34,440 nt of DNA from B30-G6 sp964633115 (GTDB taxonomy: Bacteria > Desulfobacterota > Desulfobacteria > Desulfobacterales > B30-G6), in assembly GCA_964633115.1 (NCBI GenBank), contig CAZWEO010000050.1, forward strand, positions 1 to 34,440, in the 5' to 3' direction. This document shows, piece after piece, positions 1-8,097 of this stretch (its first letter is position 1; the number at the start of each line of letters is the position of its first letter). A program made the translations under genes and the position numbers. The notes under the pieces are model-generated. The model did no database searches, was not told the DNA's origin, and worked only from the letters and a program-made list of their open reading frames with translations.

Positions 1-2
1 GG

Positions 3-506
3 CAACAGATAGGGATTGTATCACAGGAACCTTTTCTTTTTGATGCCAGTATTAAGGAGAACATTTGTTATGGCAATCCGAATGCAAACGCCGATCAGAT
101 TCAGGAAGCCGTCAACTTGTCGGGTTGTGATGAAATAATAACAAGGCTGCCCGACGGTATCGATACCCGCGTAGGAGAAAGGGGTAGTCTTCTGTCGGGT
201 GGTGAACGAAAACGGGTCGCCTTGGCACGCGCACTAATTCGGCCGATATCCATACTCATTTTAGATGAAGCCACCAGTGAACTTGATCCAGCCAACGAAA
301 AAGCAATTCTCGAGGCCGTAGATAGGCTCGCCAACACTTTGATTGTTCTGAATGTTTCGCATCGCACCAGTGTTCTGAAACATTGCGACCGCGTGGTGCT
401 CTTATCCAACGGCCAGCTTGATGAAATCGAAATTGCCGAGGCCTTGGAGCGGGATTCAGCAATAGAAGGGCAATCGCGCCGCAAAAGGAATACAACGCAG
501 CAATGA
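3..506 (+). CDS. ABC exporter ATP-binding domain, C-terminal part (5' end outside window)
   Basis: This is the tail of an ABC transporter nucleotide-binding domain; the reading frame is open from base 3 and the start lies upstream. The Q-loop region reads QIGIVSQEPFLFDASIKENI, the form typical of exporter-type (ABC-B/peptide or lipid exporter) subunits. It is followed by the signature LSGGERKRVALARAL, the Walker B segment ILILDEATSELD and the H-loop in NVSHR. Walker A and any membrane domain are cut off, so whether it is a fused half-transporter cannot be seen, though the Q-loop wording favours that. Its stop overlaps the next ATG by 4 nt (ATGA), so it is translationally coupled to the kinase-like gene. 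By position it would export or flip the product made by the radical SAM and nucleotidyltransferase genes that follow (inference). Confidence 0.93.
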   Translation, partial: QQIGIVSQEPFLFDASIKENICYGNPNANADQIQEAVNLSGCDEIITRLPDGIDTRVGERGSLLSGGERKRVALARALIRPISILILDEATSELDPANEKAILEAVDRLANTLIVLNVSHRTSVLKHCDRVVLLSNGQLDEIEIAEALERDSAIEGQSRRKRNTTQQ

Positions 507-1324
507 CGCATCCCCACCATGGTCAAATCGAAGACCTTACCCGGTTTTTTAATTCCCGCCAAGACTGCACAACACTGCGCCAAGACGCCCACAAGCTGCT
601 GTTACGGGCTCATAAGCAAGGACCCAACCAGCAGGACTATTTTATCAAAATCTACCAATACCCGTATCTTTTCAAATCTCGAATAAAAGATCGGAGATTT
701 GTTGGTGGTGGTCAGGAATATAGGACCTGTAACAAGCTGAAAAAAATGGGCATCCCAACGCCGGTGCCCATCGGTTTTGCAACAGACCGCAACTGGATGG
801 GCCTTCCAAAGCAATCGCTCTACGCAAGCCAATGGCTAGAAGATATTCGAACCCTGGATGCCGTCATCAGGCATCAACGTAAGAAAAGTCATATGGATGC
901 AAAATCTTGGCGGCATTTTGTTCGTGATCTGGGCACTTTCTTAGGGCGAATTCACCTGCTGCTGGTAAATGCCAAAGATCTCAATACCAAAAATATCCTG
1001 GTACAATGGCGGCCCCAAGCAAAGCCCCACTTTATACTGGTGGACTACGAACGGATTGCCATTTTAAGAAAATTTGATCTGGCTAAATTTATGAACGCAC
1101 TATCCCAAGTCGGTGCGAGCTTGTTGCCTGCTTTTGAAAGCGATATCAGTCATCTGTGTGAGGGGTATACCCAACAAGTGGACCAAATCGATACCCAAGA
1201 ATTGAGTCAGAAATTAATGGTTGCATCCTGGGAGAAAAACCGCCAGTGGCAGCGAGAGATCGATGGTTTGTTTACAGCTATCGGGGAACGCTTACATGGA
1301 CATGATCAAACCGGAACACCATGA
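503..1324 (+). CDS. Lipopolysaccharide-kinase-like (WaaP/Kdo kinase type) protein
   Basis: A 273-residue protein with the layout of the small LPS/Kdo kinase group of the protein-kinase fold. The N-terminal lobe has the KIYQYP strand, a following Arg/Lys-rich segment and REY-like QEYRTCNKLKKMGIPTP (about residues 50-95). The catalytic loop is AKDLNTKNILV with D159 and N164, followed by the metal-binding VDYER segment with D181. The His of the usual HxD motif is replaced by Ala (position 157), but the catalytic Asp and loop Asn are present, so activity is plausible. It overlaps both neighbours by 4 nt, so it belongs to the same transcript. The family phosphorylates sugars of lipopolysaccharide; here the neighbours suggest a non-LPS substrate, perhaps the cluster product (inference). 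An antibiotic-kinase-like role is an alternative. Confidence 0.75.
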   Translation: MTHPHHGQIEDLTRFFNSRQDCTTLRQDAHKLLLRAHKQGPNQQDYFIKIYQYPYLFKSRIKDRRFVGGGQEYRTCNKLKKMGIPTPVPIGFATDRNWMGLPKQSLYASQWLEDIRTLDAVIRHQRKKSHMDAKSWRHFVRDLGTFLGRIHLLLVNAKDLNTKNILVQWRPQAKPHFILVDYERIAILRKFDLAKFMNALSQVGASLLPAFESDISHLCEGYTQQVDQIDTQELSQKLMVASWEKNRQWQREIDGLFTAIGERLHGHDQTGTP

Positions 1325-2391
1325 AAAACGACCAGCCGAATAATGATCCCCAAGCGGTTTTGACGGCTTTCATCCTCGAGGTTCTGGGGGCCTGGATAAA
1401 AGGCGAGACCGACCTTATCGAAATTCCTACTCAGATGAATTGGCAGCGTCTCAATCGTTGGGTTCGGGCGCATAATCTGGCGCCTTTATTTCGGTTGGCA
1501 CTGGCAAAGCATCGGATTCCAGAGGAGTTCAGCCAGGCGTGGCAGCAGGCTGGTATGCCCATGTTATTCGAGAATCTGCGCGCATTAAAAGCGGCCGGTT
1601 ATTTATTTTCCGTCTTGGAGTCTGCAGGTATACCCGCAGCAGCCATGCGCGGACTACACCTGGTAAACCGCTTCTATCCTGATTCTGGTGTACGCGCCAT
1701 GCGTGATGTTGACCTTTTGATAGCCCCCGGGGACCGGTTAGCATTGCTGGATGCATTGAAGGCTGAAGATCTAAAACCTGAACAATATTTGCGCAGTCAA
1801 TATGTCTTTAAAATCAGAGGTGTTACCTTTGAGATTCACTGGTCCTTATTAACGGCCAAAAGATATCGGGAAACCATCGATAGCCAATCTTTGTTAGCTG
1901 AAAGACAGCCCCTGGAAACCCCTGATGGAAAAATTTATCGTTTGTCAGATAATCATGAGTTCATCGGATTGATCACGCATGCGTTTATTCATCATGAGTT
2001 AACAATCATGAAACAGCTTGTGGATATCGGCTTGTTTGCGCTTCAGGCTTCTATCGATTGGGATCTGGTTTACCAATGGTGTCAGGACGCCAAATTAAGA
2101 AACATGTTCGGGCTGACCCTGGGTTTGGTAACATATATGTTTAAGCTTGAATCCACGTTGGACATGGGGCCGTTTAAAGAATATGCTCATGCTCGCAAGC
2201 CCCAAGATTTTGAGGCTTATATGGGTCCTTTTTTCGGTCAAACCGGTTTGATGCGCTACCTGCGTCTTAAAAAGAATCTTTTATACGTGGCTGAGGATCC
2301 CTTTACCAGATTTAAACAAATTCTGCGTTTAATCACATTGACCGAGGCCAAGGATATATATAATCGATACTTTGCCAAACCGCAAAAATAG
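1321..2391 (+). CDS. Nucleotidyltransferase family protein (NTP_transf_5 / PF14907 type)
   Basis: A 356-residue protein of the uncharacterised nucleotidyltransferase family. The key block is YPDSGVRAMRDVDLLI, with the metal-binding D129 and D131 after the conserved Arg/Met segment. It is preceded by AAMRGLHLVNRFY and followed by FEIHWSLL, all typical of this family. The N-terminus (LNRWVRAHNLAPLFRLAL) and the C-terminal helical part also fit the usual full length. The family has a polymerase-beta-like nucleotidyltransferase fold and often sits beside peptide-maturation genes; its reaction is not established. Its ATG overlaps the kinase stop by 4 nt. A second copy of the same domain is fused to the last gene of the cluster, so two members act in one pathway. 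Confidence 0.85.
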   Translation: MKNDQPNNDPQAVLTAFILEVLGAWIKGETDLIEIPTQMNWQRLNRWVRAHNLAPLFRLALAKHRIPEEFSQAWQQAGMPMLFENLRALKAAGYLFSVLESAGIPAAAMRGLHLVNRFYPDSGVRAMRDVDLLIAPGDRLALLDALKAEDLKPEQYLRSQYVFKIRGVTFEIHWSLLTAKRYRETIDSQSLLAERQPLETPDGKIYRLSDNHEFIGLITHAFIHHELTIMKQLVDIGLFALQASIDWDLVYQWCQDAKLRNMFGLTLGLVTYMFKLESTLDMGPFKEYAHARKPQDFEAYMGPFFGQTGLMRYLRLKKNLLYVAEDPFTRFKQILRLITLTEAKDIYNRYFAKPQK

Positions 2392-2429
2392 GGGGATAGG
2401 CTGAAGGCTGTCAGGCTATTAGCGCCTAC

Positions 2430-2455
2430 AGTCTATAGCCGCCAGCCTATAGACT
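2430..2455 (+). repeat. 9-bp inverted repeat in the only sizeable gap of the operon
   Basis: AGTCTATAG (2430-2438) pairs perfectly with CTATAGACT (2447-2455) across an 8-nt loop. The flanking bases repeat the words GGCT and CTATAG several times (2400-2455), like other repeat-rich spacers in this window. There is no T-run, so it is not a standard terminator. It lies 44 nt before the large radical SAM gene and could tune read-through or mRNA processing. Confidence 0.6.
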
Positions 2456-2498
2456 CGAGGAAGAAAACTAGTATCGATTCAAGCACACATGATGGATC

Positions 2499-4658
2499 AT
2501 GACAAAAAAGATAACAACGGATAATATTAATAACTGGCAACATCTTGATCTTGCCCATGAACCGGGTGCATGCGAAGGTAATGATCGCTGCCGGGTTCTG
2601 TTGGTGGCTATCAATGTGCCTGGGCATTACAGTTTGCCGGTTCGGATTCTGGCCCTGATGGCGAATCAATCCCAGGAGTTGTCAACCAAATTTGATGTCC
2701 GCTATTTAGAGTTTCTAAACAATGAGGATCCGGTCAATATAGCAAAAGCGGTCGTTAACCAATGTCCGAAGCTGGTGGGATTTTCGGTCAACATTTGGAA
2801 TCGCGATATCACTTTCTCGGTTTTAGAGCGGCTTAAACAAACCCATGCGGGTATGAAAACGCTGGTTGGCGGGCAAGAAGTCAGCAACTCAATGGTAGAT
2901 TATCTGGCCGATAATCTGGCGATTGACTATCTCATTGATGGGGAAGGTGAACTACCTTTTATGCAATTTCTGGAAACTTGGAGCCAAACCGAAAATGGAC
3001 TTCAAGATCCGGACCAGGTCAGTGGCTTACGTTATCGCCAAGCCGATACCGTGGTTGCCACGAGACCAGCTGAGATTATACCCTCATTGGATGATATACC
3101 GTCACCGATTTTGGCCGGGATGGTGGCCGCCCGCAAAGATTATCAGCTGGGTATCATGCTGGAGGGGGCCCGTGGATGTCCTTTCAAATGTAGCTTTTGT
3201 TTTGAAGGTGGCCGCAAAATAAAAGTTCGTACGACCTCAATCCAACGTCTACAGTCCGAAGCCATTAAAATGGCCGAACAGGGAGCCACCTATTTTCATA
3301 TAATGGATCCAATTCTAGGTAATAGCGATCCGGTTCGACTTGAACGTTTGACCGCCATCTTTGATAAACTGACCAGCATCAATGCTAAAATTGTTTCGTC
3401 GGTTGAAGCATATGCCCACCAAATTACACTTGAACTTGCTGCGTTTTTCAGGTGCTTTACCATTGTGGATGTGGGCTTACAGACCGCCCATCCTGAAACT
3501 GCCCGGGCGATTCATCGCCCCTGGCGACCGGAAAAATTTAAGCAAGGCTTGGCGCATCTACGCCAAGCACAAGTTCCTTATAATCTTTATCTGATATGCG
3601 GTTTGCCCTATGAAACCTTAGCCTCATATCTTAATGGAATTCGGTCTGTTATATCCGAACAGCCCACGCGTATCTTTTTGAACGAGCTTTGTATTCTAAA
3701 TGGGACCGAATTACGACGGCAATCGCATGAATACGAATACGTTTTCGACAAGCGGCCACCCTATACCTTGCGGGCCAGCAAATGGATGTCCAAACTTGAA
3801 TTGCAATTCGCCGAAGTCCTATCCAAAATTGTGGAACGACACTACAATTTATCAGCAAAGGCGGTGCACACGACGGCACCCTGGTTGCCCAAGACAGCAC
3901 CGCATTATGGTCGGCATGTGGCTATACGACTGGATGCCCCTTGTTCGGTCGAATGCAAAGGTTGTGACGCAGCCACCCAATCCCAAACCCGACCACCCGA
4001 AAATTTAGAAACAATTCTGGCGGGGGCCATGGATATTGATGCCGATATCATAACCGGCGACCAAGTTGATACAAGCTTTTTGATGCGCCTTGTGGGGCAA
4101 TTGACACTGGCTGGTGCTGCTCGCATCCGGTTGGTGGGGCCCATGTCGCTATTTGCACACTATGATCTATTACAAAAATTGGTGAATCGGGGTGTTTGGC
4201 ACTATTGTACTTTCGATAGTTTGGATAAAGATATTGGTGACGCTTCATTACTAGAAACGAGGGAATTGGTGATGACCAATTTTGCGAACACCTTTTCTCT
4301 GATTGGTCATGCTGACATCCAGCCGGCATTGGAGGTCATCATGCTTTTTAATAATACGACAGGTTACCCGCGAGGAACACGGCAACAGTTTGAACATTTT
4401 TTTAAATTGCGGCCCACAACCATTTGGACCATACCCGATTGCGGGCCAGCTATTAGATCTGAATGCGATTTTGAATTTAAAACGATTTTCTGGGAGGGTA
4501 TCCAGTTCAAAAACTGGTTAAAATTACCGGTTTCATTATTTCAATCGATGCTATCAGCCAGCGGATTGGATAATAATATCGCGTCACAGTGTGAAGCACT
4601 TAAGCTAACCAGTCGCGCACCAAATCGTCCTCCTTGTTTTTGGAAGGCTAAACCTTAG
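2499..4658 (+). CDS. B12-binding-type radical SAM protein with a second CxxxCxxC domain
   Basis: A 719-residue protein. Residues about 28-160 form a cobalamin-binding-like Rossmann domain (RVLLVAINVPGHYSLPVRIL, then LVGFSVNIWNRD and TLVGGQEVSN), as in BchE-type enzymes; no DxHxxG motif is visible. The radical SAM core follows with GCPFKCSFCFEG, giving C227, C231 and C234 for the [4Fe-4S]-SAM cluster. Residues about 470-719 carry a second radical-SAM-like motif, CSVECKGC (C482, C486, C489), in a further barrel-like segment. This makes it longer than ordinary B12-radical SAM proteins. The family performs methylations, ring contractions and other radical reactions on peptides, lipids or tetrapyrroles; the substrate is unknown. 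The next gene starts 12 nt downstream. The ATG at 2499 has only a weak ribosome site. Confidence 0.9.
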   Translation: MTKKITTDNINNWQHLDLAHEPGACEGNDRCRVLLVAINVPGHYSLPVRILALMANQSQELSTKFDVRYLEFLNNEDPVNIAKAVVNQCPKLVGFSVNIWNRDITFSVLERLKQTHAGMKTLVGGQEVSNSMVDYLADNLAIDYLIDGEGELPFMQFLETWSQTENGLQDPDQVSGLRYRQADTVVATRPAEIIPSLDDIPSPILAGMVAARKDYQLGIMLEGARGCPFKCSFCFEGGRKIKVRTTSIQRLQSEAIKMAEQGATYFHIMDPILGNSDPVRLERLTAIFDKLTSINAKIVSSVEAYAHQITLELAAFFRCFTIVDVGLQTAHPETARAIHRPWRPEKFKQGLAHLRQAQVPYNLYLICGLPYETLASYLNGIRSVISEQPTRIFLNELCILNGTELRRQSHEYEYVFDKRPPYTLRASKWMSKLELQFAEVLSKIVERHYNLSAKAVHTTAPWLPKTAPHYGRHVAIRLDAPCSVECKGCDAATQSQTRPPENLETILAGAMDIDADIITGDQVDTSFLMRLVGQLTLAGAARIRLVGPMSLFAHYDLLQKLVNRGVWHYCTFDSLDKDIGDASLLETRELVMTNFANTFSLIGHADIQPALEVIMLFNNTTGYPRGTRQQFEHFFKLRPTTIWTIPDCGPAIRSECDFEFKTIFWEGIQFKNWLKLPVSLFQSMLSASGLDNNIASQCEALKLTSRAPNRPPCFWKAKP

Positions 4659-4670
4659 AAAGGATAAAAA

Positions 4671-5651
4671 GTGGCAAATCTGTTGATCACGAATTATTGT
4701 CCGCGACAATGCTCATTTTGTTTTGCACAAATGAAGATTGGCAGAGATAAAACCCGGCAATCGGCCACCAAAATGAGTTTGGATCAAATTCGAACGATCA
4801 TGGATTTCATGGAACGTTCCGAAGAGAAATGTTTGCGGCTGCTGGGCGGAGAACCCACAGCCCACCCCCAACTCAAGGAAATCGTAAATGAAGCCATGGC
4901 GCGTGGGTTTGAGCTGAGTCTGTTTTCTAATTGTATGATGTCGAAAACAACCGCCGATTTTTTGGCAAGCTTACCACCCAAACGTATATCAATACTTGCC
5001 AATGTATCACCGCAAAACAAGGACACACCCAAGCAAAGGGAGCTGGTTGCGTATGCATTAAAAAAACTGGGGCCTATTGTTCAATTGGGCATCACACTCA
5101 CATCACCAGATTTTGAATATGAGTTTCTGATCGAGACAATCGATCGCTATCATCTCAAAAGGCACATTCGCATCGGTATTGCCCAGCCAATCGTGGGAAC
5201 AGGCAATGAGTATTTGCCACCAGCAGACTACAGAGAGACTGGCAGACAAATTACGCTTATGGCTATTACCTGCTGCGAGCATGACATTCTGATTGGATTC
5301 GATTGTGGGCTGACATTGTGTATGTTTTCTGAGGAAGAAATTGGGATACTGGCGAAAAGGAGCGAGGGTTTCAAGTGCGTGTGCAATCCAATCATCGATA
5401 TTGGCCCCAATCTAGACATCTGGCATTGTTTCCCTTTGTCAGAAGTGCTGAACACGCACCTGGACAAGTTTAAAACCCGCAAGCAGGCACATCAATTTTA
5501 TGATCAGCTAACCAAGCCATATCGAACTTTTGGCTGCATGCCCCAATGTCATCGCTGCGATTTTTTACGGCGGGGCCAATGCAATGGTGGCTGTTTGGCG
5601 CATGCTATGAATTCTCTGAACAAGCTGCCGCCTAAAACCATTTTGCAATAG
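4671..5651 (+). CDS. Radical SAM protein with SPASM-like C-terminal cysteines
   Basis: A 326-residue radical SAM protein. The cluster motif lies at the extreme N-terminus, TNYCPRQCSFCFAQ (C10, C14, C17), followed by LRLLGGEPTAHP, the GGE motif that holds SAM. The C-terminal third has cysteines arranged like a SPASM domain for auxiliary FeS clusters: FDCG and TLCMF, FKCVCNP, IWHCFPLS, and finally CMPQCHRCDFLRRGQCNGGC. SPASM proteins typically modify ribosomally made peptides or proteins. GTG is chosen as start because AAAGGA sits about 7 nt upstream and no ATG precedes the cluster motif. It lies 12 nt after the large radical SAM gene and 6 nt before the HprK-like gene, so the three are surely co-transcribed. 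Confidence 0.92.
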   Translation: MANLLITNYCPRQCSFCFAQMKIGRDKTRQSATKMSLDQIRTIMDFMERSEEKCLRLLGGEPTAHPQLKEIVNEAMARGFELSLFSNCMMSKTTADFLASLPPKRISILANVSPQNKDTPKQRELVAYALKKLGPIVQLGITLTSPDFEYEFLIETIDRYHLKRHIRIGIAQPIVGTGNEYLPPADYRETGRQITLMAITCCEHDILIGFDCGLTLCMFSEEEIGILAKRSEGFKCVCNPIIDIGPNLDIWHCFPLSEVLNTHLDKFKTRKQAHQFYDQLTKPYRTFGCMPQCHRCDFLRRGQCNGGCLAHAMNSLNKLPPKTILQ

Positions 5652-5657
5652 AAATAC

Positions 5658-7796
5658 ATGAACGAAGCACAGGATCAAAGTACGGAGTCAGCTACTACCA
5701 AAGGATCAGACCTTGTGGTGTGTTATGATGTGGGCGGTCTTAAAATCAGACCGCTTAGTCGGGATGCGATTATCACACAGGATATCGGGAATGCCTTTAG
5801 TCTCGGTCGCTGTTACGCCGCTGATTATGATGTTACTTTGGAAGGCTTTATCTGCTTAGATAATGACTATTTTCAAAATATGCCTGTTTTTGTCCGTGAG
5901 TATGTGGATAAAATTGACGACCAAAGCCCCTGGTGCATTAAAGGACCCGAGGGGCAGATCGCTATATTAGCAAGGGGAAAAGAGACCTCATCTTACACCA
6001 TCAGCCGCCCTCCCTACGATTTTGTTCAACTGAATTGCCAAAAGCTTTCCAATAAGACCGCGCCGCTTCTATATCAGACCGTCTTGCTGCCCATGATATC
6101 CGAATTGCAGGTCAAACACGGCCGCTTGCTCATGCATGCCGGTTGTGTAGCCACACCCGAGGGCGATGGCATCCTTTTAATTGCGGACAGTGGTGGCGGA
6201 AAAACCACCACCACACTCAGCATGGCAAGTCATGGGTTTAAATATATATCGGATGATCTCGTGGTGGCCTCAGGGGAACCAGGCGGCCTCGTATTTGAGC
6301 CGGTGCGTGAAAAAATGAACCTGACACGCCAAACCATCGGTTTTTTTCCACAAACAGCCTACCTGCGTGAGGCGCTAGACAACAGTCCGGAAAGAAAATT
6401 ACCGGTGGCACCAGTGGATGTATTTTCGTCAGATGACATCACGGGTCAGGGGCATGCGATTGCCATTTTTATCTTAAAAGTCGGTCCTAATGGTCCCCGT
6501 CTAACCTCGTTGACAGCTGATGCCATCCTCCAGCCCATGCTCAAACAGAGCAATTTTGCGCGCGGGGAGGCGCTTTCTCGGGAAAGAGTCGATCTATTAT
6601 GGCAATTGTTGGACCAGACCCAGTGTTATCAGCTCGAGACTGGTTTGAAGCCCGAACATCTGGGCAGTTGGCTCAGAAAAGAGGCGGTTGCTGGAACGTT
6701 TTGCCCAAGTTCGGCCCAATTAGAACAGATAGGCCAAGATAAGCACACGAAATTTTCACCTTCACGATCCCCAAAAGGCAAACCTGGAAATAAAATTTGG
6801 ACGCCGCAGTCATTGCAAATGTTTATCCTTAGCCTCTTGGGTTACTCGCTTGAAAACCGGCTTGAACATGCCGGATTTATAAACCATTTCTACGCCAATG
6901 TGAATCAGGTTCGTTTTTGGAACTGGCTCACTTATCACCGTATTGACAACTATGCGGCTGCTTATGCCATGGCCCGATCCATACCCATGGATCAACTGCC
7001 TGAAACCGCAGACGCGCTTTTGATAAAAGCGAATGCGCATGCCCTGCAGTTGGCTACAGTGGCTGCCAGGGTTAGTCGCCATTTGAAAGATCAGGATATA
7101 CCCGTTCTGTTACAACGTGGACCGGTAATGGCCAAGGTTTTTTTTCCGGAACCGTTCCTGCGCTTTTGTCGAGATGTGGATGTCATTGTCCTGATACAGG
7201 ATTTGGAAAAAGCCGAGTCTGCGCTCAGAGAACTTGGTTTTAAAGCACGTGAGAATCGTTCTTATTGGTTGCGCAAAGGTGAAATACCCATGACCGATGG
7301 CCGGACGGTTGTAGAACTTCATTGGCAGGTTTATCCTGCTTTAACACCCATGCCCGATGCTGAATCAACGGTTTGGGAGAAAACACGGTTAATCGAATTG
7401 GAAGGTACGCCGATCCAAATGCCGGCACCTGAGCACCTCCTGCTTTCGGCCTGTATCCACCTGGCTTGCGAACACTGGATGGACCGGTTGGTACGTCTGG
7501 TTGACATTCGTCAAATTTTACATCACACGAGTTCAGATTTTGATTGGGATTGGTTTTTAAATAAGGTGTTGGCAAGTGGAATGCAACTGCCAGTGGGGCA
7601 CGTGTTAAGCATGGCTCAGCAGCTGGTGGCAGCGGCCGTTCCGCGGCATGTGCTCAAGAAACTTTCGGCCGAATCTCTACTTGAGAAGATGGCATATGGT
7701 TTAATTGGCCCCCGACGATTTCTGATGCAGCCAGGCAGTGTCGGCAGCTGGCGTCGGTCAATCTACAAACGAATTATCCGTCGTCAAATAATTTGA
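5658..7796 (+). CDS. HprK-like kinase fused to an NTP_transf_5-type nucleotidyltransferase domain
   Basis: A 712-residue two-domain protein. The N-terminal half (about 1-370) is HPr-kinase-like: LLMHAGCVA with H160, the P-loop IADSGGGKTTTT with K182, and YISDDLVV with D199/D200, in the order and spacing of the HprK catalytic core. The C-terminal half (about 385-712) is a nucleotidyltransferase like the gene at 1321-2391, with RDVDVIV (D506, D508) and VVELHWQVYP. HprK-related kinases with nucleotidyltransferases occur in peptide-modification clusters (for example the HPr-rel-A system and some lasso peptide loci) where the kinase may phosphorylate a peptide. Here both are one polypeptide. It is the last gene of the operon and its stop codon lies inside a strong hairpin. 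Substrate and order of reactions are unknown. Confidence 0.88.
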   Translation: MNEAQDQSTESATTKGSDLVVCYDVGGLKIRPLSRDAIITQDIGNAFSLGRCYAADYDVTLEGFICLDNDYFQNMPVFVREYVDKIDDQSPWCIKGPEGQIAILARGKETSSYTISRPPYDFVQLNCQKLSNKTAPLLYQTVLLPMISELQVKHGRLLMHAGCVATPEGDGILLIADSGGGKTTTTLSMASHGFKYISDDLVVASGEPGGLVFEPVREKMNLTRQTIGFFPQTAYLREALDNSPERKLPVAPVDVFSSDDITGQGHAIAIFILKVGPNGPRLTSLTADAILQPMLKQSNFARGEALSRERVDLLWQLLDQTQCYQLETGLKPEHLGSWLRKEAVAGTFCPSSAQLEQIGQDKHTKFSPSRSPKGKPGNKIWTPQSLQMFILSLLGYSLENRLEHAGFINHFYANVNQVRFWNWLTYHRIDNYAAAYAMARSIPMDQLPETADALLIKANAHALQLATVAARVSRHLKDQDIPVLLQRGPVMAKVFFPEPFLRFCRDVDVIVLIQDLEKAESALRELGFKARENRSYWLRKGEIPMTDGRTVVELHWQVYPALTPMPDAESTVWEKTRLIELEGTPIQMPAPEHLLLSACIHLACEHWMDRLVRLVDIRQILHHTSSDFDWDWFLNKVLASGMQLPVGHVLSMAQQLVAAAVPRHVLKKLSAESLLEKMAYGLIGPRRFLMQPGSVGSWRRSIYKRIIRRQII

Positions 7797-7834
7797 ATTC
7801 ATCCCCGCTTCGTGCAGCGGGGATGAATTCAAAT
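7791..7834 (+). terminator. Perfect 19-bp hairpin closing the radical SAM operon
   Basis: Bases 7791-7809 are exactly complementary to 7816-7834 around a 6-nt loop (TCGTGC). The stem has a GC-rich top and AT-rich base and includes the TGA stop of the HprK fusion gene. No U-tract follows, so it may end transcription poorly but would block 3' exonucleases. It is the clearest operon boundary on this side. Confidence 0.7.
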
Positions 7835-7988
7835 GATAAACAATAGCAGTTGTCTTTATCGAAATACATTCGTATCGTTAAATGTTTTCACTTTCATTCA
7901 TATCAAATAGGGCAATCGGATACTTCAAACAACTGCTTTAGCAATTGAAACTTCAACCAAAATGTTATAGAAAGAATCCACATTTTAT

Positions 7989-8018
7989 TTGACCATTGTA
8001 AAACGGTAGAAATGTAAT
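7989..8018 (+). promoter_or_regulatory. Candidate sigma70-type promoter for the HDOD-GGDEF gene
   Basis: TTGACC (7989-7994) and TGTAAT (8013-8018) are separated by 18 bp, about 80 nt before the ATG at 8098. The rest of the 300-nt spacer 7797-8097 is AT-rich and shows no convincing gene; a 25-codon frame from 7833 lacks a ribosome site. Confidence 0.4.
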
Positions 8019-8097
8019 TCCCTATGGATCCATCCTGACTAGAAGCAAAATTTTAGGGCAAAACACAGCACGCTACGCTTCTGGAGGCCATCGGCAT

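Noticed and set aside
2433..2669. 78-codon minus-strand frame over the repeat and the start of the large radical SAM gene
   Set aside because: It lies mostly antisense to a well-supported gene and has no recognisable domain.
7833..7910. 25-codon frame starting inside the operon hairpin, as a possible precursor peptide
   Set aside because: No ribosome site, start codon lies in the hairpin arm, and the sequence has no leader/core character.
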